Shown: positions 1 to 13,839 of the stretch, in pieces
Position numbering within the stretch: the first letter of the stretch is position 1
How the letters are laid out: every line of letters starts with the position of its first letter
From: Sipunculus nudus
Lineage: Eukaryota; Annelida; Sipuncula; Golfingiida; Sipunculidae
Direction: 5' to 3'
DNA: 64,000 nucleotides
Assembly (NCBI GenBank): GCA_026874595.1
Contig: CM049314.1
Span: 59,251,300-59,315,299, forward strand
The notes under the pieces: generated by a model
Databases searched by the model: none
What the model was told of the DNA's origin: nothing
The model's input: only the letters and a program-made list of their open reading frames with translations
Made by a program: the position numbers and the translations under genes

Positions 1-247
1 ATCCGCGGCACCCGCACTTATCCCTTAAGTTACCAGACCCGTCAATTTGCACGGACAATTCCTCCTCGGATAACTGAATTCCTACATTAAATTGAGCATT
101 GTTGAGTGTACCCAGGCGTTTATCAAGCTCTTCAACACCATCCTTTAAACTGTGAATATTAATGTCCGCTGTGTCAACAATGTTTACAACAAAAGGTCCT
201 TTTCTACAATTGCTCGTCTTGAGTAGTTCCTCAACACACTTATGTTC
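1..247 (-). CDS. Partial open frame running off the left edge, unrecognised
   Basis: On the minus strand a frame is open from 247 to the window edge, about 80 codons, bounded upstream by an in-frame TGA at 248-250. It contains no ATG, so it would be an internal or last exon; a possible acceptor AG is at 239-240 (revcomp reads ...cataag|TGTGTT), but no clear pyrimidine tract precedes it. The translation begins CVEELLKTSNCRKGP, is acidic in the middle (KDGVEELDKRLGTL, weakly coiled-coil-like) and ends with a DKCGCRG stretch. I do not recognise the family. Codon composition and length in this AT-rich DNA favour real or recently coding sequence. Confidence 0.35.
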
Positions 248-1728
248 TCAAATATTTCTATTACTGTAGTGATATCACATGCCAACTATTTTTAACAGAA
301 GTTCCAAAAGTGTGACATGAAGAACTCTCAGTTCTGTAGTGTGTATGACGCACACAAGGGGAACACATTTTCTGCATACATGTATTTAAACGCTGTTTGT
401 TTCAACGGAACGACTTAGTTTTAATTTGTTAAGATTATGTGCGTGCCTAACAGGATCCGCACATTTATAGCAGCTTACACCTGTTTGCTGTATAGCTTCT
501 GTGTTTCTTTTGCCACGAGGAAATGGCCTTCAGGTTGTATGCTGGCATGAAGACAGGATCAACACACGTTTAACATGTGACTTTTGTACTATGGTGATGA
601 CAGCTAGACATAACCATCATTCATGTAAGTACTTTCAGTAGAATGCTAATTTTTCAATGTGGTGATGATGCAGACTTCGGGCTGTATGCTCGTATAAAAG
701 ATTCAATACGTGTCAGAGTCAGTAAAATATCACAAACTATTGCGCTGATGCTATTTTTGTGATATAAAACTTTTTTTCTTACCGACGTGTTGGGATTTTT
801 TTGCATGATGTGTCGGTGTCAACAAAATGCTTTTATTTGCTAACGTTATGCACATCTGTAGAATCATGTAGAGCATGCATGTATATTTAGAAATATTTAA
901 TACATGTACCAAACTTCAGAATCCAGTGCTGCAAGTGTTCAATCTTTAGCTGATCTTTCATGAATTTATGCTAAGAGAAGGAAAAAGGAAGGCGAAAGAT
1001 GGATCGTCGAATTCGTACAAAAATATAAAATCCTCTAAGGTTCTAGACAAGCATACTATCTTCATCATCTTGATTTCATTAAAAAATTCAGCACAAAGTT
1101 TGTTTTTCATTGACTTGATAGAATGTTTCATTCATTATTTCTGTGCTTTCAGCTTCTGTGCTCTTCCAACCTTTGTAAAGTTAGGTTTCCTCTTATGTCA
1201 GTGTTATGCCCAATGCAGAATGCTTGAGAAATTTGTATTTCATTCAACTTACTTCATTAAGTGGACATACATAAGTGAGATTAGACTGTTTCCGAATACT
1301 AAAACTGAATATTATTATTACTGAATAGAAACGTTTATTTTATTAAATTTTGCTATTTTGCTGGGACATACCTGATGCATGAATATTTTCTTTCAGATTT
1401 GGTAGGACAAGAGCGTTTTTCCTCTGGTTTAATACATACAATGCTAACTCACTATCGGTTGTTCTTATCTATAATGTGCAAGGCTCAGAGCGATCTACAA
1501 GATGTGTACATTTTAATACTTTTTAGAATCAATGTATTCAATATTTGTCATTTAAAAAATACGTGTAAGCACTACTTTATAAAAAGTGTGCACTATGTAA
1601 GCAAATAAAGTATCGGTAAAGATTATCTGTCATATTACGAGGTAAACTGCAAATTGCACAATTATATACAAGTGTGCTGAATCTGTCATGCACAATCACC
1701 ACTGCAAAAAAATAGCACACACAGGGAT

Positions 1729-1790
1729 AGGACCTCGCTTACTGGACGTCGGAGTTGTAGGTCCCCAGGTCGAATCCCGTCAAGGCCTTT
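1729..1790 (+). repeat. tRNA-like head, probable SINE fragment
   Basis: A-box-like TCGCTTACTGG is followed about 30 bases later by a B-box-like GGTCGAATCCC. This is the arrangement of a polymerase III promoter in a tRNA-derived SINE. No good cloverleaf can be folded by eye, so it is more likely a degraded retroposon head than a tRNA gene. Confidence 0.4.
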
Positions 1791-1940
1791 ATGGTATAAT
1801 GGTGAAATATCGCCAAAATCCAAGATAATCCCGCCTTCTTAACGACATCTACATATAGACATATATATGTCATATATGAATCTCGCGTATTATATAACGT
1901 TTGCAGACAGATCATTATTTGGATAGGTCTTAGACCCTGG

Positions 1941-2015
1941 TTCGAGATCGTAATGCCCTGATCTTTAGTGGTCGGAGATCGTCGGCTCCTTGTTCCGAGA
2001 TCGTAGTGCTCTGAT
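1941..2015 (+). repeat. Short imperfect tandem repeat, two units of about 52 bp
   Basis: The segment starting at 1941 (TTCGAGATCGTAATGCCCTG) recurs at 1993 as TTCCGAGATCGTAGTGCTCTG. The block also contains two further partial GGAGATCG copies. Origin unknown; it could be the body of the adjacent tRNA-headed repeat. Confidence 0.4.
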
Positions 2016-3424
2016 GTGAAACGTTCCGATTTCGTGTGGGCTGAGGTCAAAAGAAAGTCCAAGATCTCCAGTACCGTGTATGTTAATGTAAATCGGGATT
2101 TGTTGCCAAACATTGCACACAAGTTTACTTTTATATAGATTATTGAAGACCGCCTAAGATGGTCACGATTGACTCCTGATTACTCAACATATTTTTCCAC
2201 TAAAATTTCGTTCGATTAACAGATTTGAGTTACAGGTTTCAGTAGGTATAAGAAATATAGTAAAAATGTATACAACATTTATAAGAGTAATCAGAAAATT
2301 GAAAAGAAAAATATATTTTGTGTACACTTCAAATAAGCATGTCTACCTGTTTATAAATTGTGCAACAACGAACAATCACGAAAGGACAAACAAATGTAAA
2401 GGACAAATGTCGGTATATGTAAATACATAAAGCAACATATCCAGGTTAGAATAATATAAGAACATAGAAAGAGGCATTTGGGGATATTTGTTATTATAGC
2501 ACATGCAGTAGTTATATATGCAGTGAATATATCTGTTGAACTAGGTTGTATTCGAAATCTTCTGCTATGCCAAAAGAAATTTATGACATAATGAAAAGTT
2601 GCACATAAACTAATCGTTTTTCATAACCAGGTAATTAAGGTGGTCTACCTTAGATATCACATCCAAGGATAATGGGTGGAAATATGTTGATGAAATTATA
2701 CCCTAATATTATGTGTCAAATGCTGGAGTTAGGCATAATATAGTAACATTTATGAAACTTATATTGTGTATTATATTTGCTAATGACTCGAAGGGGGACA
2801 GTGCATTTGCACCATTATACGCAGATTGTTTAGCAGATTCACAGTACTATGTGCGACATTCGTCTATTGCCATACTCTGAATCTCATAATTTCTTGCTAA
2901 AAGAAACGGAGATATAGTGATATAACACAAGCAGGATTTTTCAAGAAATAAATGTGATTCCGATCAATGAGAAGGAAGCTTTGGTCAGGAAGACAAAGCA
3001 CACTAAGAGAGTTCTCATTAGGATTCATTATATACTCAAATAAAAGAAACTAACATATAAACAGCTATTATCCACGTATGTCAAGAGCAGGCTGACGAAA
3101 AAAGTCTTATCGTCGTGTATTTCTGTTTGTTTGCTTGTTTGTTTGCATAGATTTTCAGGCAAATTCTGTCCCTTGACAGACCTGTGTTGTTTTTTAATCC
3201 GGCCATAGTTATTTTATTTTCAAGTGCACATAATTCTCATAATTCAAATGAATGATACACCCTTATGGTAAAAAAGAATATTAATAAGCGTCAATATATT
3301 TCATGTTATACACCCAGATTACTTAAAGAATGAAATACAAATCGTGAGCTTTAAAAATAAAAAAGCAATGCATCTTTATATTTATAAAATTTTTAAATCC
3401 AGAGAGGAAAAGAATACAACTTTC

Positions 3425-3430
3425 TTTATT
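3425..3430 (-). terminator. Candidate polyadenylation signal AATAAA
   Basis: TTTATT on the plus strand is AATAAA on the minus strand, about 270 nt past the stop codon of the multi-EGF gene's tail exon at 3700. It is the first exact AATAAA I noticed downstream; an ATTAAA variant occurs nearer, around 3614. Confidence 0.35.
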
Positions 3431-3699
3431 TACCGCATATATGTTCACAAACATAAAGAATCAGAATATACATCTGATAATGGATGCAATGATAAGTCTA
3501 AGGACCACTGGGTGTTATCAGTTGTATATAATTATTCACAAATGAATAATGAAATCTCTTATCTAACTTCCCTGTAATACCAGACGGCAATTCTTATACT
3601 GAGAGTGCTAAATTTTAATGTTCCATTCCATTCTTAAATCAATATACATAACAACAAACCTTTGCATTAAAAAACTCGCTCTTTGGTCTATTATATTAT

Positions 3700-3760
3700 T
3701 TAAAACAGACTGGCATAATACATTTCTTCCTCAGCTTTATTCTGGTAAAGGTCCTTTCTG
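3700..3760 (-). CDS. Multi-EGF gene, terminal cytoplasmic exon with stop
   Basis: A pyrimidine-rich acceptor (CTTTTTTTAG) precedes C AGA AAG GAC..., which in the phase left by the transmembrane exon reads RKDLYQNKAEEEMYYASLF and then TAA at 3700-3702. Basic residues directly after the membrane and a tyrosine-containing YxxL-type sequence near the C-terminus fit a signalling or endocytic tail. The acceptor is a tandem TAGCAG (NAGNAG), so one codon may be optional. The exon is short, so I rest on phase and composition. Confidence 0.55.
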
Positions 3761-6739
3761 CTAAAAAAAGAAGACCGGTCATATTTGGTTGTTAATTCAT
3801 TCATCTAAGGACTACGTTTTTTATTTATTGGAAGGCACTGGTAATGATAAATTACTCTTTGTAATGTCGATTTTTTTTATTTATACAAGCATATTGTGTC
3901 GCTTTCTTTTTTCTTTTTTTTTTACTTTTCTCTGAAGTTCTTCGATTGAAGTCAAAAGATAAATATCCAAATTAATTTTTTTACAAGTCGAGTATTTACC
4001 TTTGAAATGACAATCAAAACCGTGTAGCCGTGAGTACAATCTGCTGATGCGTTATTCAGCCTGTCGAGGAAGACTCCACTCGACGAATCTTTACCACAGA
4101 TTCTAATAAAACGTATAATTAGCACGACAATATTGCTGACAGGTTCGTTTAAAGGTAAGTTTCTTACTATATATACGGTAATGTAGATGCTGATTATTCA
4201 TAGCGAGCCGATATATGAGGTCGATTAAAATATCAGGATTCCTAACAGTAGAGCTCACCTGATTGTACAGCAAAATAGTACAAGCATCACCGACCCAAGG
4301 CTTGCGGAAAGCAAAATCATTTCTTGAACAAGATGGCTCCAAATTATGACTAGAATGACAACATAACAACTAGATTCAAATGTCAGTTATACCGACAATG
4401 TTCAGTCACACGAATTATCCAATAAAAATTGAAACAATATAATACTCTTTTTCTTTGTTTTAAAAATTCAAAGTAGTGCGTTGTTTTACTTATAGTAAAT
4501 ATAAAATTATGAAATGCTACCATCGCATCTAGGTCCGACGTAACCTCTTTTACATGTGCAATTCCCGTCTGTATTGCACTCCCCTCTATCACACCCTGCC
4601 GAACATCTGACGTTACAAAGCTCTGTGTACCATCCCTTGGCGCAGGAACAAATTCCGTTTGTTTTCAAACACGTTTTAGTTGTACAACCCTTTGAACAAA
4701 TGTCCCGACAGCCGATGCCATAGGTTCCATCCGTGCATTCTCGAAAGTTTAAGAAAAAAAGGTGTCATTAGATCCAAGTAGAGTCGCAGTCCCATAGTTA
4801 TTTTCACCAAGCAACGATATTAATTTTATATAAATACAAAAGGATAGCTTACCATATTCACAATTTTCTCCATAGAATCCAGATTTACATGTACAAAACC
4901 CTTTCCCATCGCACTGATCAACACATTTCTCTGAGCACCTTATGTTACATTTAGCTCCTGTCCAACCGGGCTTACAATCGCATGAGCCTGATGTCCTGTT
5001 ACAACTTGGTTTACAACCCTCAGAGCAGGTCTTCAGACAATCTGGTCCATAGTGAGTCGACGGACACACTGTTCAAAATGAAAACATAAGAAATTATAGT
5101 AATATCAGTGCGCTTTATATGGCGGTATTATGTAGGTCGTATTTGCCATTTATTCTCCATTCATCCACCAAGCGATATACGTAACATGCATTTTATTAAA
5201 GAAGAATCTTTTTCATATATTCTGTAAATAATATTTACCTGAAAATTATGGAAATTTGTGATAATTTCAGCCACATAAAAAAATATGAAAGGATGACTAA
5301 AAACACGAGAACGGGAGTTAAAGAGCGGAATAATGGTATCTATAATTTTGTTGATATAACATGACAGGGAATCAAGTTTACTTAAGACAAAGATTTTTAT
5401 TTGACAATGAAAGAAAGGCATCCTCACACTCGGTACAATTAACACCCTTGAAGCCTGCATCACATTGACAGGTGCCGTTAAGACTGCATGGCTTGTTTTG
5501 GCATTTTGAAGGACACCTTTTTTCACAATACCGACCAAACCATCCGTTGTTACAAGAACATGTCCCATCGATAGGAGAGCAAGTGCTGTCACAGCCTTCA
5601 AAGCAACTCTTTGAGCAGTTTTGTCCAAACATTCCAGTGGGACATCCTTGAACGATTTTATGCAACTTATTCAGAATGTGTAAAGGTAGCACAATTCAAA
5701 GTTTATCCGAACATACATTTCTGTAAAAAAAACTGTTTCGTTTTTCCGACTTGAATCACAGTAGAAAATATCTGATCACCCTTTAACACGCATTTGAAAA
5801 ATTCTGACTGCCAAGCAATTATGACCTTCTAAAAAGAGGATTCGAACTGTACACACATATATAAGGATATATATAAAGATATATTATTGATTTTGAATAT
5901 AACCCATTTCTACATTTCTTTGCACCTTCGTCACATTTCAATCCAATGAAACCTGCTTTACAGCGGCATTCTCCGGATGAGCCACACGTTCCATTGACAC
6001 AGCCTTCAGAGCATTGGTGCATACAAGATGCTCCCCACCAACCAGCTTTACAAACACATGTTCCATCCTTAGAATTACACATGTCACTACATCCTCTTGA
6101 GCACGAGTTGCTGCACTGATGGCCAAATTGTCCCTCTAAACAAACTATAAACTACATTGGTTTAACTAATGCTGATGGTAATGGTTCAGGGAATCTTAAA
6201 ATTTAGACGTTTACAGTGGAAAACATATACCAAATAAATATAATCATCAACATATCGAACTTCCATGATGATATTGACTATAACACCCTAAATCTTTATC
6301 TATAGAAAATAGTTTACCCTTTGTACAATGAGGGGGAAGAAATCCACTCATGCATTCACAGTGCCCCGAGGAGCTACATATCCCTAGTTTACAGCCCGTT
6401 CCACACCGGTGTTGACATCTGTCGTCGTACCAACCATCCTTACATGTGCATTTGCCGTTCCGTGAATTACACTGAGTTGAGCATCCCGGTGAACAGATCT
6501 CGATGCACATGATTCCATAGGTACCAGGAGTGCACTCTAGAAAGCATGTCCCAAGTAATATAAGTTTTATATTACTACCTTATACTAGATTTATCCAAAT
6601 CAAAGATCTATTTGTACACTTAATTAAGAAAGATCCAAATCGAGACAGCTCTCTTTAACGACGAGGTAATACATCTGTTTTTAATACTGCAGCATTTTCA
6701 TTTGATAAAATTACATATTAACCAACAAAGCCAGTCGTT

Positions 6740-6799
<60 letters not shown>

Positions 6800-9700
6800 A
6801 TAAACTGCATCGATTGTTTTTATAACGGCAAGTTCAAATTGAAAAGCTTTTTCAATTCATTTGATATGTTTTCCCGTTGCAAACGCATTTGTTTTTACCA
6901 TTTTTCAAATGAATTCAAAAAGTCTTTAACAATTTCGAAATATTTGCACTTCCATATGAACCATTATTTTATTTTCTCGGCTGTTGTCATTCAATTTAAT
7001 TTGAATATTTTGAAGACAATATGGAGGCGTGTGTTACATGGCCTTCAGTGTTATGTATAAGGGAGTTTGAACTGACTGTCGATATTTTAATTATGATTAC
7101 TATATTTTACTAGTTTTCTTACCCTGATCGCATTTGACTCCAAAGAAACCTGGTTTGCAGTAACATTGTCCTGAAATACCACAAGTTCCATTTGTACAGC
7201 CTTCAGAACATTTGTTTGTACAAGATGACCCATACCATCCCGGTTTACAGGTACATGTTCCGTCGGATGGACTGCATGTGTTGCTACATCCTCTGGAGCA
7301 CACACGTGTGCAGCCTTTCCCGTGATATCCGGCTGAACAAGCTTATGATGAAAGGTTTGTCAAAGTGAATACAATTTGTAAAAAATAAATTACTGATACT
7401 CATCCATTCTTATTAATCACATTATTGCCTTTTTTTAAATATAAAATAATAAAATGCAGAGTATATTAGATGGGTTAACTAAAGCTGGTGCTAATGGTTC
7501 ACTGAATCTTAAATTTAAGAAGTTTACAGTGGAAAACCTATACAAATAACTATGATCACCAACATATCGAAACTTCCATGATGATATAGACTAAAATGCC
7601 TAAAACTTTATCTATAGAAATCAGTTTACCCTTTGCACAATGAGGGGGAAGAAATCCACTCATGCATTCACAGTGCCCCGAGGAGCTACATATTCCTAGT
7701 TTACAGCCCATTCCACACCGGTGTTGACATCTGTCGTCGTACCAACCATCCTTACATGTGCATTTGCCGTTCCGTGAATTACACTGGGTTGAGCATCCCG
7801 GTGAACATTTTTCGGTGCACATGTTTCCGTAGGTACCAGGACTGCACTCTGGACATTATGTGCCAAGGAATATAATTTTATTTAACTATCTAATAGTAGA
7901 CGAATCCAAATCAAACATCGATTTGTGTATTTCAATAAGGAGGATATAAATCCAGACAGCTGTCAGGACGACGAAATACTTCTGTTTATAATACTGCAGT
8001 TGCATCGGTTGATTTTTATAGCATATACTTCAAATACAAAAGCTTTTACAAGTGTATTAGACATTTTTACCCTTTACAAACGCATTTGTTTTTTAGCAAT
8101 TTTTTAAATGAATTGAAAATGTCTAAATGATTTCGAAATATTTGCAGTTCCATTTGAACCATTATTTTATGTTCTGGACGGTTGTCACTTATGTTAATTT
8201 TTATATTTCAAGGACAATAAGGAGGTTTTTGTTACATGGCCATCAGTTTTATGTATAAGGGAGTTTGAACTGACCATCGATATTTAAATTATGCCTACTA
8301 TATTTTACTAGTTTTCTTACCCTGATCACATTTGACTCCAGAGAAACCTGGTCTGCAGTAACATTGTCCTGAAATACCACAAGTTCCATTTGCACAGCCA
8401 TCAGAACATTTGTTTGTACAAGATGACCCATACCATCCCGGTTTACAGGTACATATTCCGTCGGATGGACTGCATGTGTTGCTACACCCTCTAGAGCAAA
8501 CATCTTTGCAGCGTTTCCCGTGATATCCCGCTGAACAAGCTTTTGTATGGAAGATTTGTCAAAGTGAAAAAAATTTGTAAAATAAATTTCTGATATCATC
8601 CATCTTATAAAATACATTATTGTTTTGTTTAATATATAAAATACATAAATGCAGAGTATATTAGATGGATTAACTAACGCTGATGGTAATCGTACCCTGA
8701 ATCTTAAAATTAAGACGTTTATAATGTGAAACATACAAAATAAATATAATCATCAACATACTGAAACTTTCATAATGATATGGACTATAACGCCTAAAAC
8801 GTTATCAATAAAAAAATTGTTTACCCTTGGTACAATGAGGGGGAAGAAATCCACCCATGCATTCACAGTGCCCCGAGGAGCTACATATCCCTAGTTTACA
8901 GCCCGTTCCACACCGGTGTTGACACCTGTCGTCGTACCAACCATCCTTACATGTGCATTTGCCGTTCCGTGAATTACACTGAGTTGAGCATCCCGGTGAA
9001 CAGATCTCGGTGCACATGATTCCATAGGTACCAGGACTGCACTCTGAAAATCATGTGCCAAGGAATATAATTTTATACAGTGGGAAACCGCCATGCGAAT
9101 AAACCACAATTACGACCATCTCACAGAAACGACCACTTTTCTCGGTTCCGAATATTTAAGGAATTATATCATGATAAATGACCCATTAATTACGACCATC
9201 CCTGAATACGGAACTAAGTATTTATTTTCCGACCCCATATTTAACGCAGCCTCGGAAACACGACCACTTAGTTCTGTAATCACAGTTTTAATAGCATGAT
9301 AGCTGCATTGAGGAGCAACTCATACCTAATTAGTTAGCCATTCTGCTGATGATAGTTGGTATTGGTCTATGTTAACATCAAGTTAAAATGCTCAACGGTA
9401 ACTAACAATTTCATAAATGCGTCCACCACCAATTGGTATATATATACAATGCAAATATTAAATATATGATTGCATATTTTAAAAAAGTTTTTCTTGCCGG
9501 TGGTTATTTAAATTATTTATATATTTCAATGAAAGTACAGAACTAGCGTTATGTGGAGAGGATATTTGTTCGAATTTAATGAAGACATTTAAATACTAGA
9601 ATTATATTGTAATAGTTTTCATACCTTGGTCGCATTTGTCACCAGAGAAACCTGCTCTGCAGTAACATTGTCCCGACAGAGCACATGTTCCATTGACACA

Positions 9701-10035
9701 TCCATCAGAACATTGGTTTGTACAAGATGGCCCGTACCAACTCGGTTTACAAGTACATGTTCCGTTGGATGGATTGCAGGTGTTGCTACATCCTCTGGAG
9801 CACACGCTTTTGCAGTGTTTCCCATAAAATCCAGCTGAACAAGCTTTAGAAGGAAAAATTTGTAAAAATGATGATTATTCGTACAAAAAATAATGGAAAA
9901 AATACATAATTGTATATTTTAAGATAAAAGATATAAGATATAAAATAAAAATAATTGTAAGTGGCACAATTCAGGATGCAGCAGCTGCGATTCAAAATTA
10001 TATAGTTATAAATGAATATATATATATATATATTC

Positions 10036-10084
<49 letters not shown>

Positions 10085-11492
10085 ATCTTTAGTAATCCTT
10101 GTTACAGCAACAAGGCTTTGAATGAGAACCAGCAATGGAACTATCAATTGCCACTTCGGACGTTTCGTGCAAGAAAGCAAGAACCACGATAAGGCGTATT
10201 TGTATGCAGAAAACAGCTTTAAATATTTAATGAGCATGCTGATATTAAAAGTTATGTTTTCGGCCACAGTAGGCACAACGGTTTACTCCATATCTAATAT
10301 ATTTCACATCCACTTATAACCACAAAGAATCACCGCTCGAAAGAAATTTGCATTGGGAGTTGTGATTCTCGCTTTTACAGACAGAGTAGCCAATAGACCA
10401 TTTCAGCATCTCGCGACTCGCAATGCATGCTAGTCAGGGTCAAAGGTCACCATTACCAAAACACGTTCCTTGACAGTACATGTGCAATGCAGAAATGGCG
10501 GAACGTCACGTTGCAACCCTTTCTATATATCTATTAATATTTTCAGTGGACGCCTCCCATAGAAAATGGCACCCTTTATAAGTGTTACACATTGCTCCTA
10601 AGCAGGTTAGAGCTCTTCTGCTGGCCTTTTTAAACAAAATGTAACAAATACGGGCACTTGTGCAGTCGCTCACTCCATATGGCTCACAAAATCACACTGG
10701 TGAAATATTCAAGTGGACACGTGACGGTGCTTTACATTTAACTTATTAATATGTAGAAATGTCTTTGTCAACACTTTTATACGAAGGTTAGTAACCATTT
10801 ATTAATCATGAGTATTTAGATTAGATAAACTTTTTTTTTTTTTTCTCGAAATGCATCTTTATAACCATCTCAAATTTCATTGTCCTGATTCCTGTGTTAA
10901 TAACAGTTTATTATATTATAATACTGTTATGTTGAAGGCCAGTGTTTCAAGACATAATTCCCTTTAGTCTAGATAATGCTTCAATATTTTTATATTTCCT
11001 AATAATAATCCACACTAATCACTGAGGAAATAATGAATACTGATAACTCTCTGACCCTGTCATGGACAAAACGGAATCGTCCGAAATTTTTCACGTAAAT
11101 GTTCACAGTTCAGCATGCAAAACTGCGGGAAAAGATTATTGTTATTTCAAAATTTACAAAAAAGTTTTTAACTTTTGGGTAATGGGATGGTAAATATAAT
11201 TTATAATATAGCTTTTGGGGAGCATATCAAGACATTAAAAAATATATTATAATGCAAAACTTGTAAACATAACTTTTTACCCTGTTATTTGTCACTCTTA
11301 ATGCGAAATAATTATTAGCCTTCTGTTGAAGATGTTTATGGCTTTCATGATCTGGGATGAATATTTAAGTGTCAAAGAACTTGAGAAAATATGATTATTA
11401 GAGAGTTTTAGTATGGTAGCTTTTCATGGATTTGCATATGTCATCTCTTAACATGTGCAGAAATATAATACTTATATATAAATTCTGCTACT

Positions 11493-11553
<61 letters not shown>

Positions 11554-13115
11554 CTGGACATCACAAATAAAGCAGACCATTTTCAGTAAATAAACATTTT
11601 ACTTAAACATGACATGTCAGTTGAACGATTTAAACATGACTAAAACGCAGTGGGAAAAAAGCAAATATACATACTATATGGAAGTCCTTTTTTAGCATAC
11701 ACTTTTTTCAGCTTACATTTTCCTTTTTTATAGTTTTTATGGAGTTTTAACACTTATAAATTCTTGAGAATCCTCAGAATACATAGTGTATAATACGTAT
11801 GCTAAAAATAATATACTTTTACTATAAAATTATTAAATTTTACTTCATACAAGTGCTTTGGACCAGCTGCTGTTAGACAAGGGCACAATACCCACCGATA
11901 AACTGAATATCAAAGGGCAGACCATATATGCATGTGTGTACCTTTCATGTACCAAATACCTTTCATCAATCAATAAACAATTCATGCTTAATTGGTGTTT
12001 TATGCATGTAGATTTTGGGAGTATGTTGCCTCCCCTACATTTTTTGGAAAAATGTAATATATTAGGTCTGTATGAAGCATATAAGGGCAGTTTCCTTGGA
12101 ACATATAAAATATTGACTGCATAAATCACAAAAATACCATTTTTATATATATATATATATAAAATATATAGCAATATAAAAAATATAGCCATCTATTTCA
12201 GTAAGTTAATATAGACATAAACATTGAAGTTTATCATATCATTCAGATTTAACATTCATTAAAATAATTCTATCATGAACAAAAGTGTGTGTGGGGGGGG
12301 GGGGGCACTTGCTGCCACTTCTCTTTACAAAGGTATGTGTCAAGCACTGGTTCTACATTATGAAAGAGCTGAAATATTATATCATAATAGACATGGGTGT
12401 AAAAGGTGTAATATATTTCTCTCAAGTGTTACTTAATCATTTGTACTTCTACTGATCCACTACCTACAGAAATTTGACAGATTAGAAAAAACGTCAAGAG
12501 TATCCCATTTAAATCTAATTAATTCGAATCAATGGCACAGACCAGAAAAAAATATAGCTTTTTATATATTGTTATTTTGATGCATGGCACATAATTGTTA
12601 TTTAGAGGATGTTGCAATGAAGCTTTTTTCTCACCTCCCCCCATTCTCCATTGGTATCAAATGGCTCACTCCTTACCAGAAACTTGCATCAGGCATAACT
12701 AAATAAGACTTGCCTGACCCCCCCCCCCCCCAACCGTAGTATTCCCATTTGCTTTTGAAGGCCTATGAGACAAACTGTTTAAAGCTAATGGTAAATATGA
12801 AATGTATTTTTAATTTTCTTAGGGTCAATTTTTCATCAAATATCTTGCATAATCAGACAGACAATCACTGTGGAATCCTGTTTCTGGCTTTTCATCAACT
12901 GTACATCTTTTTTGTAATATTTAATGTTTTTAGGTGAGATACTTTTAATGTTGCGAGTGACAGATATTTGTTTTTGTTAAATCTCAACTATTACCATTTA
13001 ACTTAGTTGTTATTGCTGAGTGTGAAAGTTTTATTAATCATGAGATGGAGCTAAATGGCAGTGTCCACACATTTAAGAAATAAAAATAAAACATTAAAAG
13101 ATGGGTAATACATAT

Positions 13116-13161
<46 letters not shown>

Positions 13162-13324
13162 CTATAAAACTCTAATCTACTGCACTTTTTATAATATTAA
13201 TAATATAGTTCTATATTAATTATATAATTATATATCATAATATAGTTTATAGTAATATGTTTATTTTGAACTAATAAAAATTATGAATGAACAAGCTAAA
13301 GCTAAAAATAAGTTCATTCAACAG

Positions 13325-13361
<37 letters not shown>

Positions 13362-13483
13362 TGTTTATTTTTAAATTAATAGTAGTTGTAAATTAATATA
13401 TTATAGCGAGTAAATTAATATATTATAGCGAGTAAAAAAACTATCAATAAGTACATGTAACAAGAATATATGGTAACGGCTAG

Positions 13484-13537
<54 letters not shown>

Positions 13538-13799
13538 TATATATTAAAATATCTATATATATGCATATATATCTGATTATAAGTTTCTTTTCTATGTTAC
13601 GAAAGAGAGGCAGGCTCACAGTATTACTAATACTTATAGTAATGCTGTTAATAAGTGTTATATTAACTAGTATTAAACTAAACGTAGCCACACAACTTAT
13701 TTGGACAGAAATCCCTGCTGTTAAAGTTGTCATTAATTCACACATTTGTAACAATGTACCGCTATCAGTAAATTTTCTCCAGTCATTCATGTTATGATT

Positions 13800-13839
<40 letters not shown>

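Larger units (their letters stand above)
251..3699. other. Intergenic stretch, no convincing gene
   Basis: AT-rich DNA with frequent stops in all frames. Apart from a tRNA-like repeat head near 1.73 kb and a short internal repeat near 1.95 kb I see no coding, RNA or mobile feature. Open frames here (for example 968-1324 plus) have low-complexity, AT-driven composition. The left part of the 3' UTR of the multi-EGF gene should lie at about 3.4-3.7 kb. Confidence 0.5.

Noticed and set aside
9626-9838. Plus-strand frames opposite the EGF exons (also 6321-6512, 7633-7875, 14542-14811)
   Set aside because: They are antisense shadows of cysteine-rich exons; the minus-strand reading has the EGF pattern and correct splice sites.
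13401-13797. Overlapping frames of 103 and 129 residues on opposite strands
   Set aside because: They run through a (TA)n tract giving alternating Ile-Tyr runs, an artefact of the microsatellite.
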